Source: Pseudokordiimonas caeni
GTDB lineage: Bacteria > Pseudomonadota > Alphaproteobacteria > Sphingomonadales > Kordiimonadaceae
Direction of reading: 5' to 3'
Assembly: GCF_026719705.1 (NCBI RefSeq)
Contig: NZ_JAPPRR010000002.1
Location: 311,091 to 375,090 of the forward strand
Length of the DNA stretch: 64,000 nt
Part shown: positions 46,460-59,328 of the stretch, piece by piece
How positions within the stretch are numbered: position 1 is the first letter of the stretch
Layout of the letters: the number at the start of each line of letters is the position of its first letter
Position numbers and translations under genes: made by a program
Notes under the pieces: model-generated
What the model was told of the DNA's origin: nothing
What the model saw: only the letters and a program-made list of their open reading frames with translations
The model's database searches: none

Positions 46460-46710
46460 CATGGGCGCCTGATTCCGTCATAAGCCGCCGCGGCGACAAT
46501 GACCGGTCCAATGAGGGGCTGGCTAAAGAACCGGGCCGTAATCCGGTTTTCATTTTGAACGATGTTTCCGTGCGACGAGCGCACAGGTCCTGTCAGTGCC
46601 CCCATCGAGTGGGCGTCTTTCCGGTCCCGGCGAAATAGAGTTCCCGCCAATTTGGACCGGCGCTGGACATAAGTTTCCACGCCATAGAGAAGAAAAAGAC
46701 AGGACAAGCC
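46460..46710 (+). other. 251-base leader before the DEAD-box helicase gene
   Basis: No gene is credible. At 46529-46548 AACCGG, an 8-base loop and CCGGTT followed by TTCATTTT form a weak terminator-like hairpin for the DUF1223 gene. Further on, several GC-rich complementary stretches (for example around 46595-46660) could fold. RNA-helicase genes often carry long regulated leaders, but no known riboswitch or cold-shock element is recognisable here. Confidence 0.45.
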
Positions 46711-48693
46711 ATGAGCGATTTTACCTCGCTGGGCCTGGCTGCGCCTTTGCTGCGCGCCATTGAAGCCCAGGGTTACACCAATCCGACTGCCATTCAGACC
46801 GAGACCATCCCCGCGCTGCTGGAAGGTCGCGACCTGATCGGTATCGCCGAAACCGGCGGCGGCAAGACGGCGGCTTTCGTGCTGCCGCTTCTTGAGAAAC
46901 TGGTTGCCGAAGACAAGCGTGCCATGCGGATGATGCCGCGTGCGCTGATCCTCGCCCCCACCCGCGAACTTGCCAAGCAGATCAACGATGCGATCCGCGA
47001 CCTTGCCAAATTCGTCAAGATCCGCACCTGCGCCATCTATGGCGGCGACAGCTACCGCACGCAGATCGCCTTCCTCGAGCGCGGCGTGGACATCCTTGTC
47101 GCGACCCCCGGCCGCCTGATCGACCATATGAAGCGCGGCACCGTGTGGCTCGATGACTGCCACACCTTCATCCTTGATGAAGCCGACCGCATGCTGGACA
47201 TGGGCTTCCTTGATGACGTGCGCGCCGTTGCCGGCAAGATGCCGCAGGAACACCAGGCCGTCATGTTCTCGGCCACCATGTCGGACGAGATCCGCGCGCT
47301 GACCGAAAGCCTTCTTGAAAATCCGCATGAAGTATCGATCGAGCGCACGTCGCTGGTGGCTGATGCCGTGGAGCACCGCGCGCTTTTCACCACCAAGGGC
47401 GACAAGCCGAAGCTGCTGCTGCACCTCATCGAGCGTGAAGAAGCGAGCCGCGTGATCGTGTTCGTGCGCACCAAGGCGCAGGCCGACGAGGTCTCCGACT
47501 TCCTCAATGACAACGAATTCCCGGCCGATTCGCTGCACGGTGACAAGAAACAGCGGGAGCGCGAGCGCACCATCCGTTCGTTCAAGACCGACCGCATTTC
47601 CTACCTTGTCGCGACCGACGTTGCGGCCCGCGGGCTGGACGTGAAGGACGTGACCCATGTGATCAACATGGACACCCCGATCGACCCCGAAGCCTATATT
47701 CACCGCGTTGGCCGTACCGGCCGTGGCGGCGCCTCGGGCAAGGCTTTCACCATGGTTGACCGTGGCGAGTTCGGCCTCCTGCGCGCGATCGAACGCCTCA
47801 TCGGTGCAGCCCTTGAAACCGATAGCGACCATCCGTTCGAGCTTGTCATCGACAAGTCGAAAGGCCCCAAGAAGAGCTTCAAGAAAGACGGTTTCCGCAA
47901 GGATGGCCCGCGCCGGGACTTCAAACCGCGCGGCGACCGTTTTGGCGGCGAAAAGCGCGAGTACAAGCCCCGTGAAGACCGCTTCGGTAGCGAAAAGCGC
48001 GAATGGAAGCCTCGCGAAGATCGTGAAGAAGGCCAGAAACGCGAGTACAAGCCGCGCGAAGACCGTTTCGGCGGTGAAAAGCGTGAGTGGAAACCGCGTG
48101 AGGATCGCTTCGAAGGCGGCAAGCGCGAATTCAAACCCCGCGAGGACCGCTTTGACGGCGAGAAGAAGCCTTTCAAACGTCGTGAAGACGGTTTTGAAGG
48201 TGGCAAACGCCCGTTCAAGGACCGCGAAGACCGTTTTGGTGGTGAGAAACACGAATTCCGCGCCCGTGACGACCGCAATGGCGGTGAAAAACGCGAATAC
48301 CGCAAGCGGGAAGATCGCGACGGCGGTGAGAAGCGTGAGTGGAAGCCCCGCGAGGATCGCTTCAGCGGCGAAAAGCGCGATTTCAAACCCCGCGGCGAGC
48401 GTTCGTTCGACAAGCGCGACGGTGAGAAGCGCGGTTTCGGCAAGCGTGAAGGCGGCTTTGAAAAACGCGAAGGCGGTTTCGAGAAGCGCGAGCGCGGTGA
48501 GCGCACCGAGCGTCCGGCCCGTGTGGTGTCGGATGCCGAATTCCGCGCCAAGCCGCGTGGCAACGGTGCCGAGCGCCGTGCCGAGCGTGATGCAGCCAAG
48601 GCTAAAGGTGCCCCGACCCGTCGCAAGGCTCCGGCAAAAGCCGATTTCTCCAAGAAGGGCGGTTACGCGCCCCTGAAACGCCGCGCCGGCTGA
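46711..48693 (+). CDS. DEAD-box RNA helicase, RhlE-like, with long repeat tail
   Basis: A 660-residue ATP-dependent RNA helicase. The Q motif is near GYTNPTAIQTETIP, motif I AETGGGKTAAFVLPLL, Ia PTRELAKQ, II VFIL-type ILDEADRMLDMGF, III FSATM, and motifs IV-VI follow (VIVFVRTKAQADEV, YLVATDVAARGLDVKDV, YIHRVGRTGRGG). After about residue 400 a 160-residue tail repeats units such as KREYKPREDRFGGE; the end is basic (RRKAPAKADFSKKGGYAPLK). The ATG has AGGACAAGCC upstream. Such tails bind RNA non-specifically in ribosome assembly or mRNA-decay helicases. A strong terminator follows. Confidence 0.94.
   Translation: MSDFTSLGLAAPLLRAIEAQGYTNPTAIQTETIPALLEGRDLIGIAETGGGKTAAFVLPLLEKLVAEDKRAMRMMPRALILAPTRELAKQINDAIRDLAKFVKIRTCAIYGGDSYRTQIAFLERGVDILVATPGRLIDHMKRGTVWLDDCHTFILDEADRMLDMGFLDDVRAVAGKMPQEHQAVMFSATMSDEIRALTESLLENPHEVSIERTSLVADAVEHRALFTTKGDKPKLLLHLIEREEASRVIVFVRTKAQADEVSDFLNDNEFPADSLHGDKKQRERERTIRSFKTDRISYLVATDVAARGLDVKDVTHVINMDTPIDPEAYIHRVGRTGRGGASGKAFTMVDRGEFGLLRAIERLIGAALETDSDHPFELVIDKSKGPKKSFKKDGFRKDGPRRDFKPRGDRFGGEKREYKPREDRFGSEKREWKPREDREEGQKREYKPREDRFGGEKREWKPREDRFEGGKREFKPREDRFDGEKKPFKRREDGFEGGKRPFKDREDRFGGEKHEFRARDDRNGGEKREYRKREDRDGGEKREWKPREDRFSGEKRDFKPRGERSFDKRDGEKRGFGKREGGFEKREGGFEKRERGERTERPARVVSDAEFRAKPRGNGAERRAERDAAKAKGAPTRRKAPAKADFSKKGGYAPLKRRAG
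47937..48405 (+). repeat. in-frame degenerate tandem repeats in the helicase tail
   Basis: About eleven consecutive units of 13-14 codons with consensus KRE(Y/W/F)KPREDRFGGE. The units differ mostly at the aromatic position and in a few codons, consistent with expansion by duplication followed by drift. The acid-base alternation predicts a disordered, charged tail. Confidence 0.85.
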
Positions 48694-48728
48694 GTGCCCT
48701 AACAGACCTCGGCTATCGAGCGCGCGAC

Positions 48729-48767
48729 AAAGGCGCCCCGGTCGTCCGACCGCGGGCGCCTTTTAAT
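48729..48767 (+). terminator. intrinsic terminator after the DEAD-box gene
   Basis: AAAGGCGCCC-CGGTCG, a TC loop, CGACCG-C-GGGCGCCTTT and TAATTTT: a 16-bp stem with one bulge. It also overlaps the last codon of the convergent small gene. Confidence 0.9.
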
Positions 48768-49071
48768 TTTCAGCATTGGCCGCCGTTCCGGGGAGCAGAT
48801 CGAACTTCGCGCCAAAAAGCGGCGACCGAAAAATACCGACGCGGACGTCATATCCCGGCTTTACAAAGAAGGGCACCAGCGTCTCGATCACCCGTTCCTC
48901 GCCGTTATCGAATCGCACCTTGATGGCGCGCAGACCGCGGGCGTCCATATCCTCTGTCGAGACAACTACGCCATGGATCACCATCGTGGGCTCAGCCGGC
49001 ACACGGCTGCCCCAGTAAACAACCGCGGCAAGGGCCGCGAGCACCAGCATCGCAATCTGCAGTTTCTTCAT
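48763..49071 (-). CDS. small membrane-anchored protein of unknown function
   Basis: A 102-residue protein I do not recognise. The N-terminal helix (LQIAMLVLAALAAVVYWGS) is followed by a beta-rich periplasmic part (PTMVIHGVVVSTEDMDARGL, IKVRFDNGEERVIETLVPFF, VRVGIFRSPLFGAKFDLLPG) resembling an OB or SH3-like barrel. Its start overlaps the queG stop by 4 bases, so it is coupled to queG. No function can be assigned. Confidence 0.78.
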   Translation of the reverse strand: MKKLQIAMLVLAALAAVVYWGSRVPAEPTMVIHGVVVSTEDMDARGLRAIKVRFDNGEERVIETLVPFFVKPGYDVRVGIFRSPLFGAKFDLLPGTAANAEN

Positions 49072-50129
49072 GTCTCCCCCTCCAGTTCCTTCACCGCCCA
49101 GCGGGCAGCATCGGCCACCACATCCGCCGGATCATTTGCCAATTCCTTCGCCTTCGGCAGCAAGCTCGGGTCCCCGGAATTGCCGACGGCGATCAGCACA
49201 TTCCGGATGAACCTGTCCCGCCCGATCCGCTTGATCGGGCTGCCGGCAAACACCTGCCGGAAACCGGTGTCATCAAGCTCGATGAGGTCAGCGAGGCGCG
49301 GGGCTGCCAGTTCGACCCGCGCGTGATATCCCGCCTCGCGCGCCACGCTTGCAAACTTGTTCCAGGGGCAGGCAGCAAGGCAATCATCGCAGCCATAGAT
49401 GCGGTTGCCCATCGCCTTCCTGAATTCTTCCGGGATCGGCCCCTTGTGTTCGATCGTCAGGTAACTGATGCAGCGCCGCGCATCGATCTTGCCCGGCCCC
49501 GTGAATGCCGCCGTCGGGCAGGCCTCAAGGCAGGCGGTGCAGGCACCGCAGTGATCTTTGTGGGGTATGTCTTCGCCAAGCACCATGTCGGTGAGGATCG
49601 CGCCGAGGAAAAGCCAGCTGCCGAACTCGCGCGAGACAAGGTTTGTATGCTTGCCCTGCCAGCCGAGCCCGGCTTGCGCGGCGAGCGGCTTTTCAGCGAC
49701 CGGAGCGGTATCCACAAACACCTTCAGGCCGCAGCCATAGCGTTCTCCCATCCAGCGACCGAGCGCCTTCAGGCGGCTTTTGACGATATCGTGGTAATCC
49801 CGCCCGCGCGCATAGACCGAGATATTGCCGTGGGAGGGATGGTCCAGCAACGTTCGCGGATCGGTCTTCGGGGCATAATTCATGGCGAGCATCACGGCCC
49901 CCCTGGCCCCGTCCCAGAGGTTCGCCGGCGTCAGGCGCTCCTCGATCCGGTCCCTCAGCCAGTCCATGCTGCCCTGCCGGCCATCGGCCACAAAGGCCAG
50001 AAGCCCCTCGCGGACCGCAGCCGTCGTTTCGGCACGGGTGAAACCCACGGCATCGAAGCCGAGTGACTTCCCCTGCGCGATGATTTCGGACCGAACGACT
50101 TCTGGCGATATGTCAACCGCCTTAGTCAC
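49068..50129 (-). CDS. queG: epoxyqueuosine reductase QueG
   Basis: A 353-residue cobalamin- and iron-sulfur-dependent enzyme that reduces epoxyqueuosine to queuosine in tRNA (GUN anticodons). Two 4Fe-4S motifs are visible, CGACTACLEACPTAAF and CDDCLAACPWNKFA, together with GLGWQGKHTNLVSREFGSW and the DTAPVAEKPLAAQAG segment of the cobalamin-binding part. The start is a GTG that directly follows the GST stop, and the HEAT-like C-terminus is present (GDPSLLPKAKELANDP). It makes biological sense with the B12 chelatase subunits in the window, as it needs cobalamin. Confidence 0.96.
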   Translation of the reverse strand: MTKAVDISPEVVRSEIIAQGKSLGFDAVGFTRAETTAAVREGLLAFVADGRQGSMDWLRDRIEERLTPANLWDGARGAVMLAMNYAPKTDPRTLLDHPSHGNISVYARGRDYHDIVKSRLKALGRWMGERYGCGLKVFVDTAPVAEKPLAAQAGLGWQGKHTNLVSREFGSWLFLGAILTDMVLGEDIPHKDHCGACTACLEACPTAAFTGPGKIDARRCISYLTIEHKGPIPEEFRKAMGNRIYGCDDCLAACPWNKFASVAREAGYHARVELAAPRLADLIELDDTGFRQVFAGSPIKRIGRDRFIRNVLIAVGNSGDPSLLPKAKELANDPADVVADAARWAVKELEGET

Positions 50130-50798
50130 TTAGAAGTCCAGCTGGTCGTAATGCTTGGGGGGCATGATGCCGCCGACCCGGTCGGACAGCAGCGTGCGCA
50201 CGGCGCGGCGGCCTTTCACACGCATGTACCAGTCCTTGGCTTCGGGCCAGTCTTCCCAGACGATGTCGCCGAAATAGTCGATGACGCTGATATGCGCCAC
50301 TGCTGCCGCGTCCGCCATCGAATAGCGGTTGCCGGCCAGATAGTGGCGGCGCTCGGCGAGATAGCCGATATAGCGCATATGGATTTTCAGATTGTGCGAG
50401 GCGCAGCGGATCGCCTCGCTATCGGGCTCGCCCATGCCGAGGAAACGCTTGTTCAGTTTTTCAAGGACCGTGAGCCGGGTGACCTCGGTGCCGAGCTTGG
50501 TATGGAACCAGCCGGTCAGGCGGCGCATCTCGGCGCGTTCTTCGGCGGTGCCATCAAGAAGGGTTGGCGACGGGACCGATTCTTCCAGATATTCGGCAAT
50601 CGCCATGGTGCCCGAAAGCGCCACGCCACTGTCGAGCACAAGCACCGGCACCTCGCCCGCAGGGTTGAGCTGCAGGAAAGCGGGACGGCGCTCCCAATCC
50701 TTCTCGAGGCGGAGTTCAAAATCGATCCGCTTCTCGGCAAGCATCAGGCGGATGAAGCGGGCGGCTGGGCTCAGCCAATGGTGATACAGGACAGGCAT
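50130..50798 (-). CDS. glutathione S-transferase family protein
   Basis: A 222-residue GST. The N-terminal thioredoxin-like domain reads MPVLYHHWLSPAARFIRLML with the GSH-binding loop LNPAGEVPVLVLDSGVALSG and the TMAIAEYLEE motif; the C-terminal helical domain follows (AGNRYSMADAAAVAHISVID, the N-capping box). I chose the ATG at 50798 with AAGGGCG upstream. The substrate is unknown. queG follows with no spacing, so both belong to one operon; a terminator separates them from gltB upstream. Confidence 0.92.
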   Translation of the reverse strand: MPVLYHHWLSPAARFIRLMLAEKRIDFELRLEKDWERRPAFLQLNPAGEVPVLVLDSGVALSGTMAIAEYLEESVPSPTLLDGTAEERAEMRRLTGWFHTKLGTEVTRLTVLEKLNKRFLGMGEPDSEAIRCASHNLKIHMRYIGYLAERRHYLAGNRYSMADAAAVAHISVIDYFGDIVWEDWPEAKDWYMRVKGRRAVRTLLSDRVGGIMPPKHYDQLDF

Positions 50799-50818
50799 AA
50801 CGCCCTTCATATCGCATG

Positions 50819-50850
50819 AAAAAAAGGCCGCCAATCGGAATCGGCGGCCT
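50819..50850 (-). terminator. intrinsic terminator after gltB
   Basis: On the minus strand AGGCCGCC, a loop of about 10 bases, GGCGGCCT and TTTTTT: an 8-bp stem with a T-tract, about 35 bases after the gltB stop. Confidence 0.9.
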
Positions 50851-50884
50851 CAAGTGGGGGACTAGAAAAGGATTGGCCCGATCA

Positions 50885-55399
<4,515 letters not shown>

Positions 55400-55414
55400 T
55401 GTCTTCTGTCCTCA

Positions 55415-56854
55415 TCACTCGGCAGCGACGGCGGCGTTTTTCGCCTGCTCGCGCAGATAGGTCTTGATGGCACTGGCGGCATCACGCCCGTCCCGGATCG
55501 CCCAGACAACGAGCGAAGCGCCCCGCACGATATCGCCCGCGGCAAACACACCCGGCAGGCTTGTCATCATGCTGCGCTGGTCAACCGTGACCGTGCCCCA
55601 GCGGGTGACGCGCAGTTCAGGCGCGCCAAAGAGGCTCGGCAGGTCCTCGGGCTCGAAGCCAAGCGCCAGGATCGCGAGATCGCAGTCCACATTGAAGCTT
55701 TCGTTCGGCACACGCTCGGGCGCCGAGCGGCCGGTGGCATCGGGGGCACCAAGGCGCATCTTGTAGGCGCGCACGGCTTCCACCTTGTCCGAGCCCGTGA
55801 AGGCCTCGGGGCCGGTCAGCCAGACGAAGTCGACGCCTTCTTCCTCGGCATTCGCCACTTCGCGGGCCGAACCCGGCATATTGTCGCGGTCGCGGCGATA
55901 AAGGCATTTGACCGACTTGGCACCCTGGCGCACGGCGGTGCGCACGCAGTCCATCGCGGTGTCGCCGCCACCGATCACAACAACATTCTTGCCTTCAGCA
56001 TTCAGCGAGCCATCGTCATAGGCCGCAACCTTGTCGCCCAGGCCAACTTTGTTGGAGGCGATCAGATAATCAAGCGCCGGCACAATGTTAGAAAGACCCA
56101 CGCCCGGCACCTTCAGCGCGCGGGCACGATACACGCCGGTCGCCACCAGCAGCGCATCATGACGGGCGCGAAGCTCTGAAAGCGTGGCGTCACGGCCGAC
56201 CTCGAAATCCAGATGGAAGGTGATGCCGGATTGCTCCAGCCGGCCAGTGCGACGCGCCACCACATCCTTTTCAAGCTTGAAACCGGGGATACCATAGATA
56301 AGCAGGCCGCCGGCGCGGTCGTGCCGGTCATAGATATGAACCTGATAGCCCGCTTTGCGCAGTTCCTCGGCCGCTGCGAGGCCAGCCGGGCCCGCCCCGA
56401 TGATACCGACCGACTGGTCACGCTCCACCGGCGGCTCGATCGGCTTGATCCAGCCCTGTTCCCAGGCGTTATCGGTGATATAGCGTTCCACCGAGCCGAT
56501 GGTGACAGATTCGAAATCAGCCTCGATCACGCAATTGCCTTCGCAGAGACGATCCTGCGGGCAGATACGGCCGCAGATTTCGGGCATGTTGTTGGTGGCA
56601 GACGCCACTTCATAGGCTTCCTGCAGCCGGTCTTCGGCCGTCAGGCGCAGCCAGTCGGGGATATTGTTCCCGAGGGGGCAATGAATATGGCAATAGGGCA
56701 CGCCGCACTGCGAGCAGCGGCTGGCCTGATCCTTGGCGCCGGCGGGTACGAACCTTTCGTAGATTTCCCGGAAATCACGCTTGCGGTCGTCCGCCGAGCG
56801 CTTTTCAGGCATCTGCTGGTCGATCGTGACAAATTTCAGCATGTCTTCGGCCAT
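55415..56854 (-). CDS. gltD: glutamate synthase small subunit
   Basis: A 479-residue FAD and iron-sulfur protein that passes NADPH electrons to GltB. N-terminal cysteines (RCSQCGVPYCHIHCPLGNNI and CGRICPQDRLCEGNCVIE) bind 4Fe-4S clusters. The FAD site is VGIIGAGPAGLAAAEELRKA and the NADPH site VVVIGGGDTAMDCVRTAVRQ. It is the first gene of gltD-gltB. The upstream 230 bases are AT-rich and contain a perfect inverted repeat that may be an operator. Confidence 0.98.
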   Translation of the reverse strand: MAEDMLKFVTIDQQMPEKRSADDRKRDFREIYERFVPAGAKDQASRCSQCGVPYCHIHCPLGNNIPDWLRLTAEDRLQEAYEVASATNNMPEICGRICPQDRLCEGNCVIEADFESVTIGSVERYITDNAWEQGWIKPIEPPVERDQSVGIIGAGPAGLAAAEELRKAGYQVHIYDRHDRAGGLLIYGIPGFKLEKDVVARRTGRLEQSGITFHLDFEVGRDATLSELRARHDALLVATGVYRARALKVPGVGLSNIVPALDYLIASNKVGLGDKVAAYDDGSLNAEGKNVVVIGGGDTAMDCVRTAVRQGAKSVKCLYRRDRDNMPGSAREVANAEEEGVDFVWLTGPEAFTGSDKVEAVRAYKMRLGAPDATGRSAPERVPNESFNVDCDLAILALGFEPEDLPSLFGAPELRVTRWGTVTVDQRSMMTSLPGVFAAGDIVRGASLVVWAIRDGRDAASAIKTYLREQAKNAAVAAE

Positions 56855-57165
56855 CGGGTCCGTTCCTCTGGTAGCAACCTTCGTTAACAGGATTCGCGGC
56901 GGGTAATTTTATGTGCCTCTGAATCGGTGCGCCCGCACTATATGTTCAAAATTTTCAAAATTCACGCAAAAAATCAGCGATAGGTCAAATATATTGACCT
57001 TGTTATTGTATCACACTCAGCACGGAATGCCAACCGGCCCAAATACAAGTGTTTTTTAGTACCGAATTGAGACTATATTGAAAGATGCCCTCCCGCAAAC
57101 GGCTTGCTATAAGGCCTTGGGGGCTGGCGCAGGGGGTGCCGCCCGCAGCCGGGAGCCTTGTTGGC
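56855..57165. other. AT-rich divergent intergenic region, gltDB / uppP
   Basis: About 310 bases, or 230 if uppP starts at 57085, with markedly lower GC than the neighbours. It holds repeated TTCAAAATT units (56945-56963), the inverted repeat at 56982-57000, and TATATT (57073-57078), a likely -10 for uppP. It is the expected site of gltDB and uppP promoters. Confidence 0.6.
56982..57000. promoter_or_regulatory. perfect inverted repeat, candidate operator
   Basis: AGGTCAA-ATATA-TTGACCT: two 7-base arms about an AT centre, the layout of a dimeric regulator site. It lies 128 bases before gltD and 85-166 before uppP. The factor is unknown; a nitrogen or amino-acid regulator is a guess from the gltDB neighbour. 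Confidence 0.55.
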
Positions 57166-57996
57166 GTGACCATCCTGCATCTGATTCTCCTGTCGCTCGT
57201 TCAGGGCATCACCGAATTCCTGCCCATTTCCTCGTCCGGCCACCTGATCCTGTTGCCGATCGTGACCGGCATGGAAGACCAGGGCCTGTTGATGGATGTC
57301 AGCGTGCATGTAGGCACGCTCGCCGCCGTGCTTCTCTATTTCCGGGAAGATACAAAAGGCCTGACGCTCGCAGCCCTTGGTGCCATCGGCGTTGCCCCTG
57401 CCCGCCGCGCCATCGAAGGTACGCCATATGCGAAGCTTTTCTGGGCGCTCGTGCTTGCCACCATCCCAACCGTGATCGTCGGCGGCATCTTCGCGGTCAG
57501 CGGCATTGAGGAAGCGCTGCGTTCGGCAAGTGTTATCGCCGCCACCTCGATCCTTTTCGGCATTCTGCTTTACTGGGCCGACAAGCGCGGTAGCACGCAC
57601 CTTGATATGGCGGCGATGAAGTTGAAACCGGCGCTCATTATCGGCTTCGCGCAGGTGCTGGCGCTCATTCCCGGCACCAGCCGCGCCGGCATCACCATGA
57701 CCGCCGCCCGTCACCTCGGTTTCAACCGGGTGGATGCCGCGCGCTTTTCGATGCTCCTGTCGATTCCGACGATCCTTGCTGCCGGCACGCTCGGTGCCCT
57801 GAAGCTCGTGTCCGACGGCAATCCGCTGGCGCTTACCGATGCTGCCATCGGCGCAGGGCTATCGTGCCTTGCCGCCCTTGTTGCCATCCATTTCCTGATG
57901 CGCTGGCTGACCCACGCCACCATGACGATCTTCGTGATCTATCGTGTCGGCCTCGGCCTCGCGCTGTTCGCCATGATCGGCGCCGGCTGGTTCTAA
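57166..57996 (+). CDS. uppP: undecaprenyl-diphosphate phosphatase
   Basis: A 276-residue inner-membrane phosphatase (BacA family) that recycles undecaprenyl diphosphate to the monophosphate carrier lipid for cell-wall synthesis. The signatures are LVQGITEFLPISSSGHLILL and ALIPGTSRAGITMTAA, which carry the catalytic Glu, Ser and Arg. I chose the GTG at 57166 because relatives begin at ILHLILLSLVQG; an ATG at 57085 adds 27 poorly conserved residues but lies just after a TATATT. Its stop overlaps that of the convergent NDUFA9-like gene by 4 bases. Confidence 0.93.
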   Translation: MTILHLILLSLVQGITEFLPISSSGHLILLPIVTGMEDQGLLMDVSVHVGTLAAVLLYFREDTKGLTLAALGAIGVAPARRAIEGTPYAKLFWALVLATIPTVIVGGIFAVSGIEEALRSASVIAATSILFGILLYWADKRGSTHLDMAAMKLKPALIIGFAQVLALIPGTSRAGITMTAARHLGFNRVDAARFSMLLSIPTILAAGTLGALKLVSDGNPLALTDAAIGAGLSCLAALVAIHFLMRWLTHATMTIFVIYRVGLGLALFAMIGAGWF

Positions 57997-58943
57997 CCGA
58001 ACTGGCCCATCGCTCGATACTGCGCCATATAGCGCGGCAGGATGCTGGCGATGGGCTGCGGCTCAATGCCAAGGGCTGCAAACCCGGCGGCCCCTTTCGA
58101 GACGACATTGTCGGCGCCAAGTAGCTTCAGCTGGTCGCGCGTGAGCGGCGGGGTCGGCAGCCATTCCAGGAACAGGGCCTGCAGGCGGGCAAGGCCCATA
58201 GGCATAGGAATGAGCGGCCGGTAAAGGCCGGTCTCTTCCATCATATGGGTCAGCATGGTGCGCATCGTCATCACCTCGGGCCCGCCAAGCTCGAAGGTCT
58301 TGCCCGCAACGGCGCTGTCGTCCTTGAGGCCGCGCTCCAGCGCCGTGGCGATAGCGGCAGCCACGTCGGTCACCACCACCGGCTGGAACCGGGTGCCAAG
58401 ACCCGGCAGCGGCAGGAAGGGCAGTATCCGCGCCATGCGGGCGAACCGGTTGAAGAAACCATCCTCCGGCCCGATCACAAGGCTCGGCCGCAGGATCGTG
58501 GCGCGCGGGAAGGCGGCGAGCACCTCCTGCTCCCCTCGCCATTTGGTGCGGGCATAGCGGGACGGCGAATGATCGCTTGCCCCAAGCGCCGACACCTGGA
58601 CGAAGGCATGCACACCGGCAGACGCCGCCGCGCGGGCGATGATGCCGGGGCCGTCCGCCTGGATACCTTCGAACCGCTGGTGGCCACTCTCATAGAGAAT
58701 GCCGACAAGATTGACGGCCGCATCGGCCCCCTTCAGCGCGCGAGCAACGGATGCGGGATGGCCGACATTCGCCGCCACCAGATCGATCTGGCCGACATCG
58801 CCAAGGGTTTTCAGGTAAAGCGCCGCGTTCGGGTGCCGCACTGCCACCCGCACCCGCCAGCCGGCCTCGGCCAGCCGCTCGACCAGATAGCGTCCGATAA
58901 AGCCCGAGCCGCCAAACACCGTCACACATTTCTGCCGGTTCAT
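57993..58943 (-). CDS. complex I NDUFA9-like atypical SDR protein
   Basis: A 316-residue NAD(P)-binding protein of the atypical short-chain dehydrogenase group related to the NDUFA9 subunit of mitochondrial complex I. The dinucleotide-binding loop is [20 protein letters not shown]; the [20 protein letters not shown] stretch has the YxxxK-like pattern and [20 protein letters not shown] the later fold. In alphaproteobacteria the protein is an accessory subunit of, or associated with, NADH dehydrogenase. The ATG at 58943 has AAGGAGAGG. No nuo genes lie in this window. Confidence 0.9.
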   Translation of the reverse strand: MNRQKCVTVFGGSGFIGRYLVERLAEAGWRVRVAVRHPNAALYLKTLGDVGQIDLVAANVGHPASVARALKGADAAVNLVGILYESGHQRFEGIQADGPGIIARAAASAGVHAFVQVSALGASDHSPSRYARTKWRGEQEVLAAFPRATILRPSLVIGPEDGFFNRFARMARILPFLPLPGLGTRFQPVVVTDVAAAIATALERGLKDDSAVAGKTFELGGPEVMTMRTMLTHMMEETGLYRPLIPMPMGLARLQALFLEWLPTPPLTRDQLKLLGADNVVSKGAAGFAALGIEPQPIASILPRYMAQYRAMGQFG

Positions 58944-59030
58944 AAGCCTCTCCTTCGATGCATCCGCACAGTATATACGCAAGTGCGGCCATATCGGAGC
59001 GCACCAGCGCAAAGATTTTACCACAGACGC

Positions 59031-59059
59031 TTGACAGAGCCCCCGGAGGCACGCTACAT
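59031..59059 (+). promoter_or_regulatory. promoter of tRNA-Leu(CAG)
   Basis: TTGACA (59031-59036), 17 bases, then CTACAT (59054-59059). A perfect -35 and an acceptable -10 lie 22 bases upstream of the tRNA. Confidence 0.65.
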
Positions 59060-59080
59060 CCCCGCCACCAAATCACCTGT

Positions 59081-59167
59081 GCCCAGGTGGCGGAATTGGT
59101 AGACGCGCTAGCTTCAGGTGCTAGTGACCGTACGGTCGTGGGGGTTCGAGTCCCTTCCTGGGCACCA
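59081..59167 (+). tRNA. tRNA-Leu (anticodon CAG)
   Basis: A class II tRNA: acceptor GCCCAGG with CCTGGGC, the anticodon stem CTAGC/GCTAG with loop TTCAGGT (anticodon CAG, reading CUG), a long variable arm (TGACCGTACGGTCGT) as in leucine tRNAs, the T arm around GGTTCGAGTCC, discriminator A and encoded CCA. It is followed directly by a strong terminator. Confidence 0.98.
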
Positions 59168-59171
59168 ATTC

Positions 59172-59212
59172 AAAAGGCCCGGTTCCTTCATTCAGATGGA
59201 ACCGGGCCTTTT
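59172..59212 (+). terminator. intrinsic terminator after tRNA-Leu
   Basis: AAAAGGCCCGGTTCC, an 11-base loop, GGAACCGGGCCTTTT: a perfect 15-bp stem followed by GCTTTT. It isolates the tRNA from the next gene. Confidence 0.95.
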
Positions 59213-59328
59213 GCTTTTCAGGACCACGCGCCCGGGGCTCAGGTGATGGGCGTTTCTCGCGAAAAAGGCACGCTTCTTGAAAGCGATGGTTGCGGGTTCG
59301 GGGCGCAACACAGGGAAAGGTCTTTTTC

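Noticed and set aside
46264-48252. 662-codon open frame opposite the DEAD-box gene and DUF1223
   Set aside because: Low-complexity Phe/Ala/Val/Leu translation of the repeat tail read backwards; it also spans the helicase core, which is certain.
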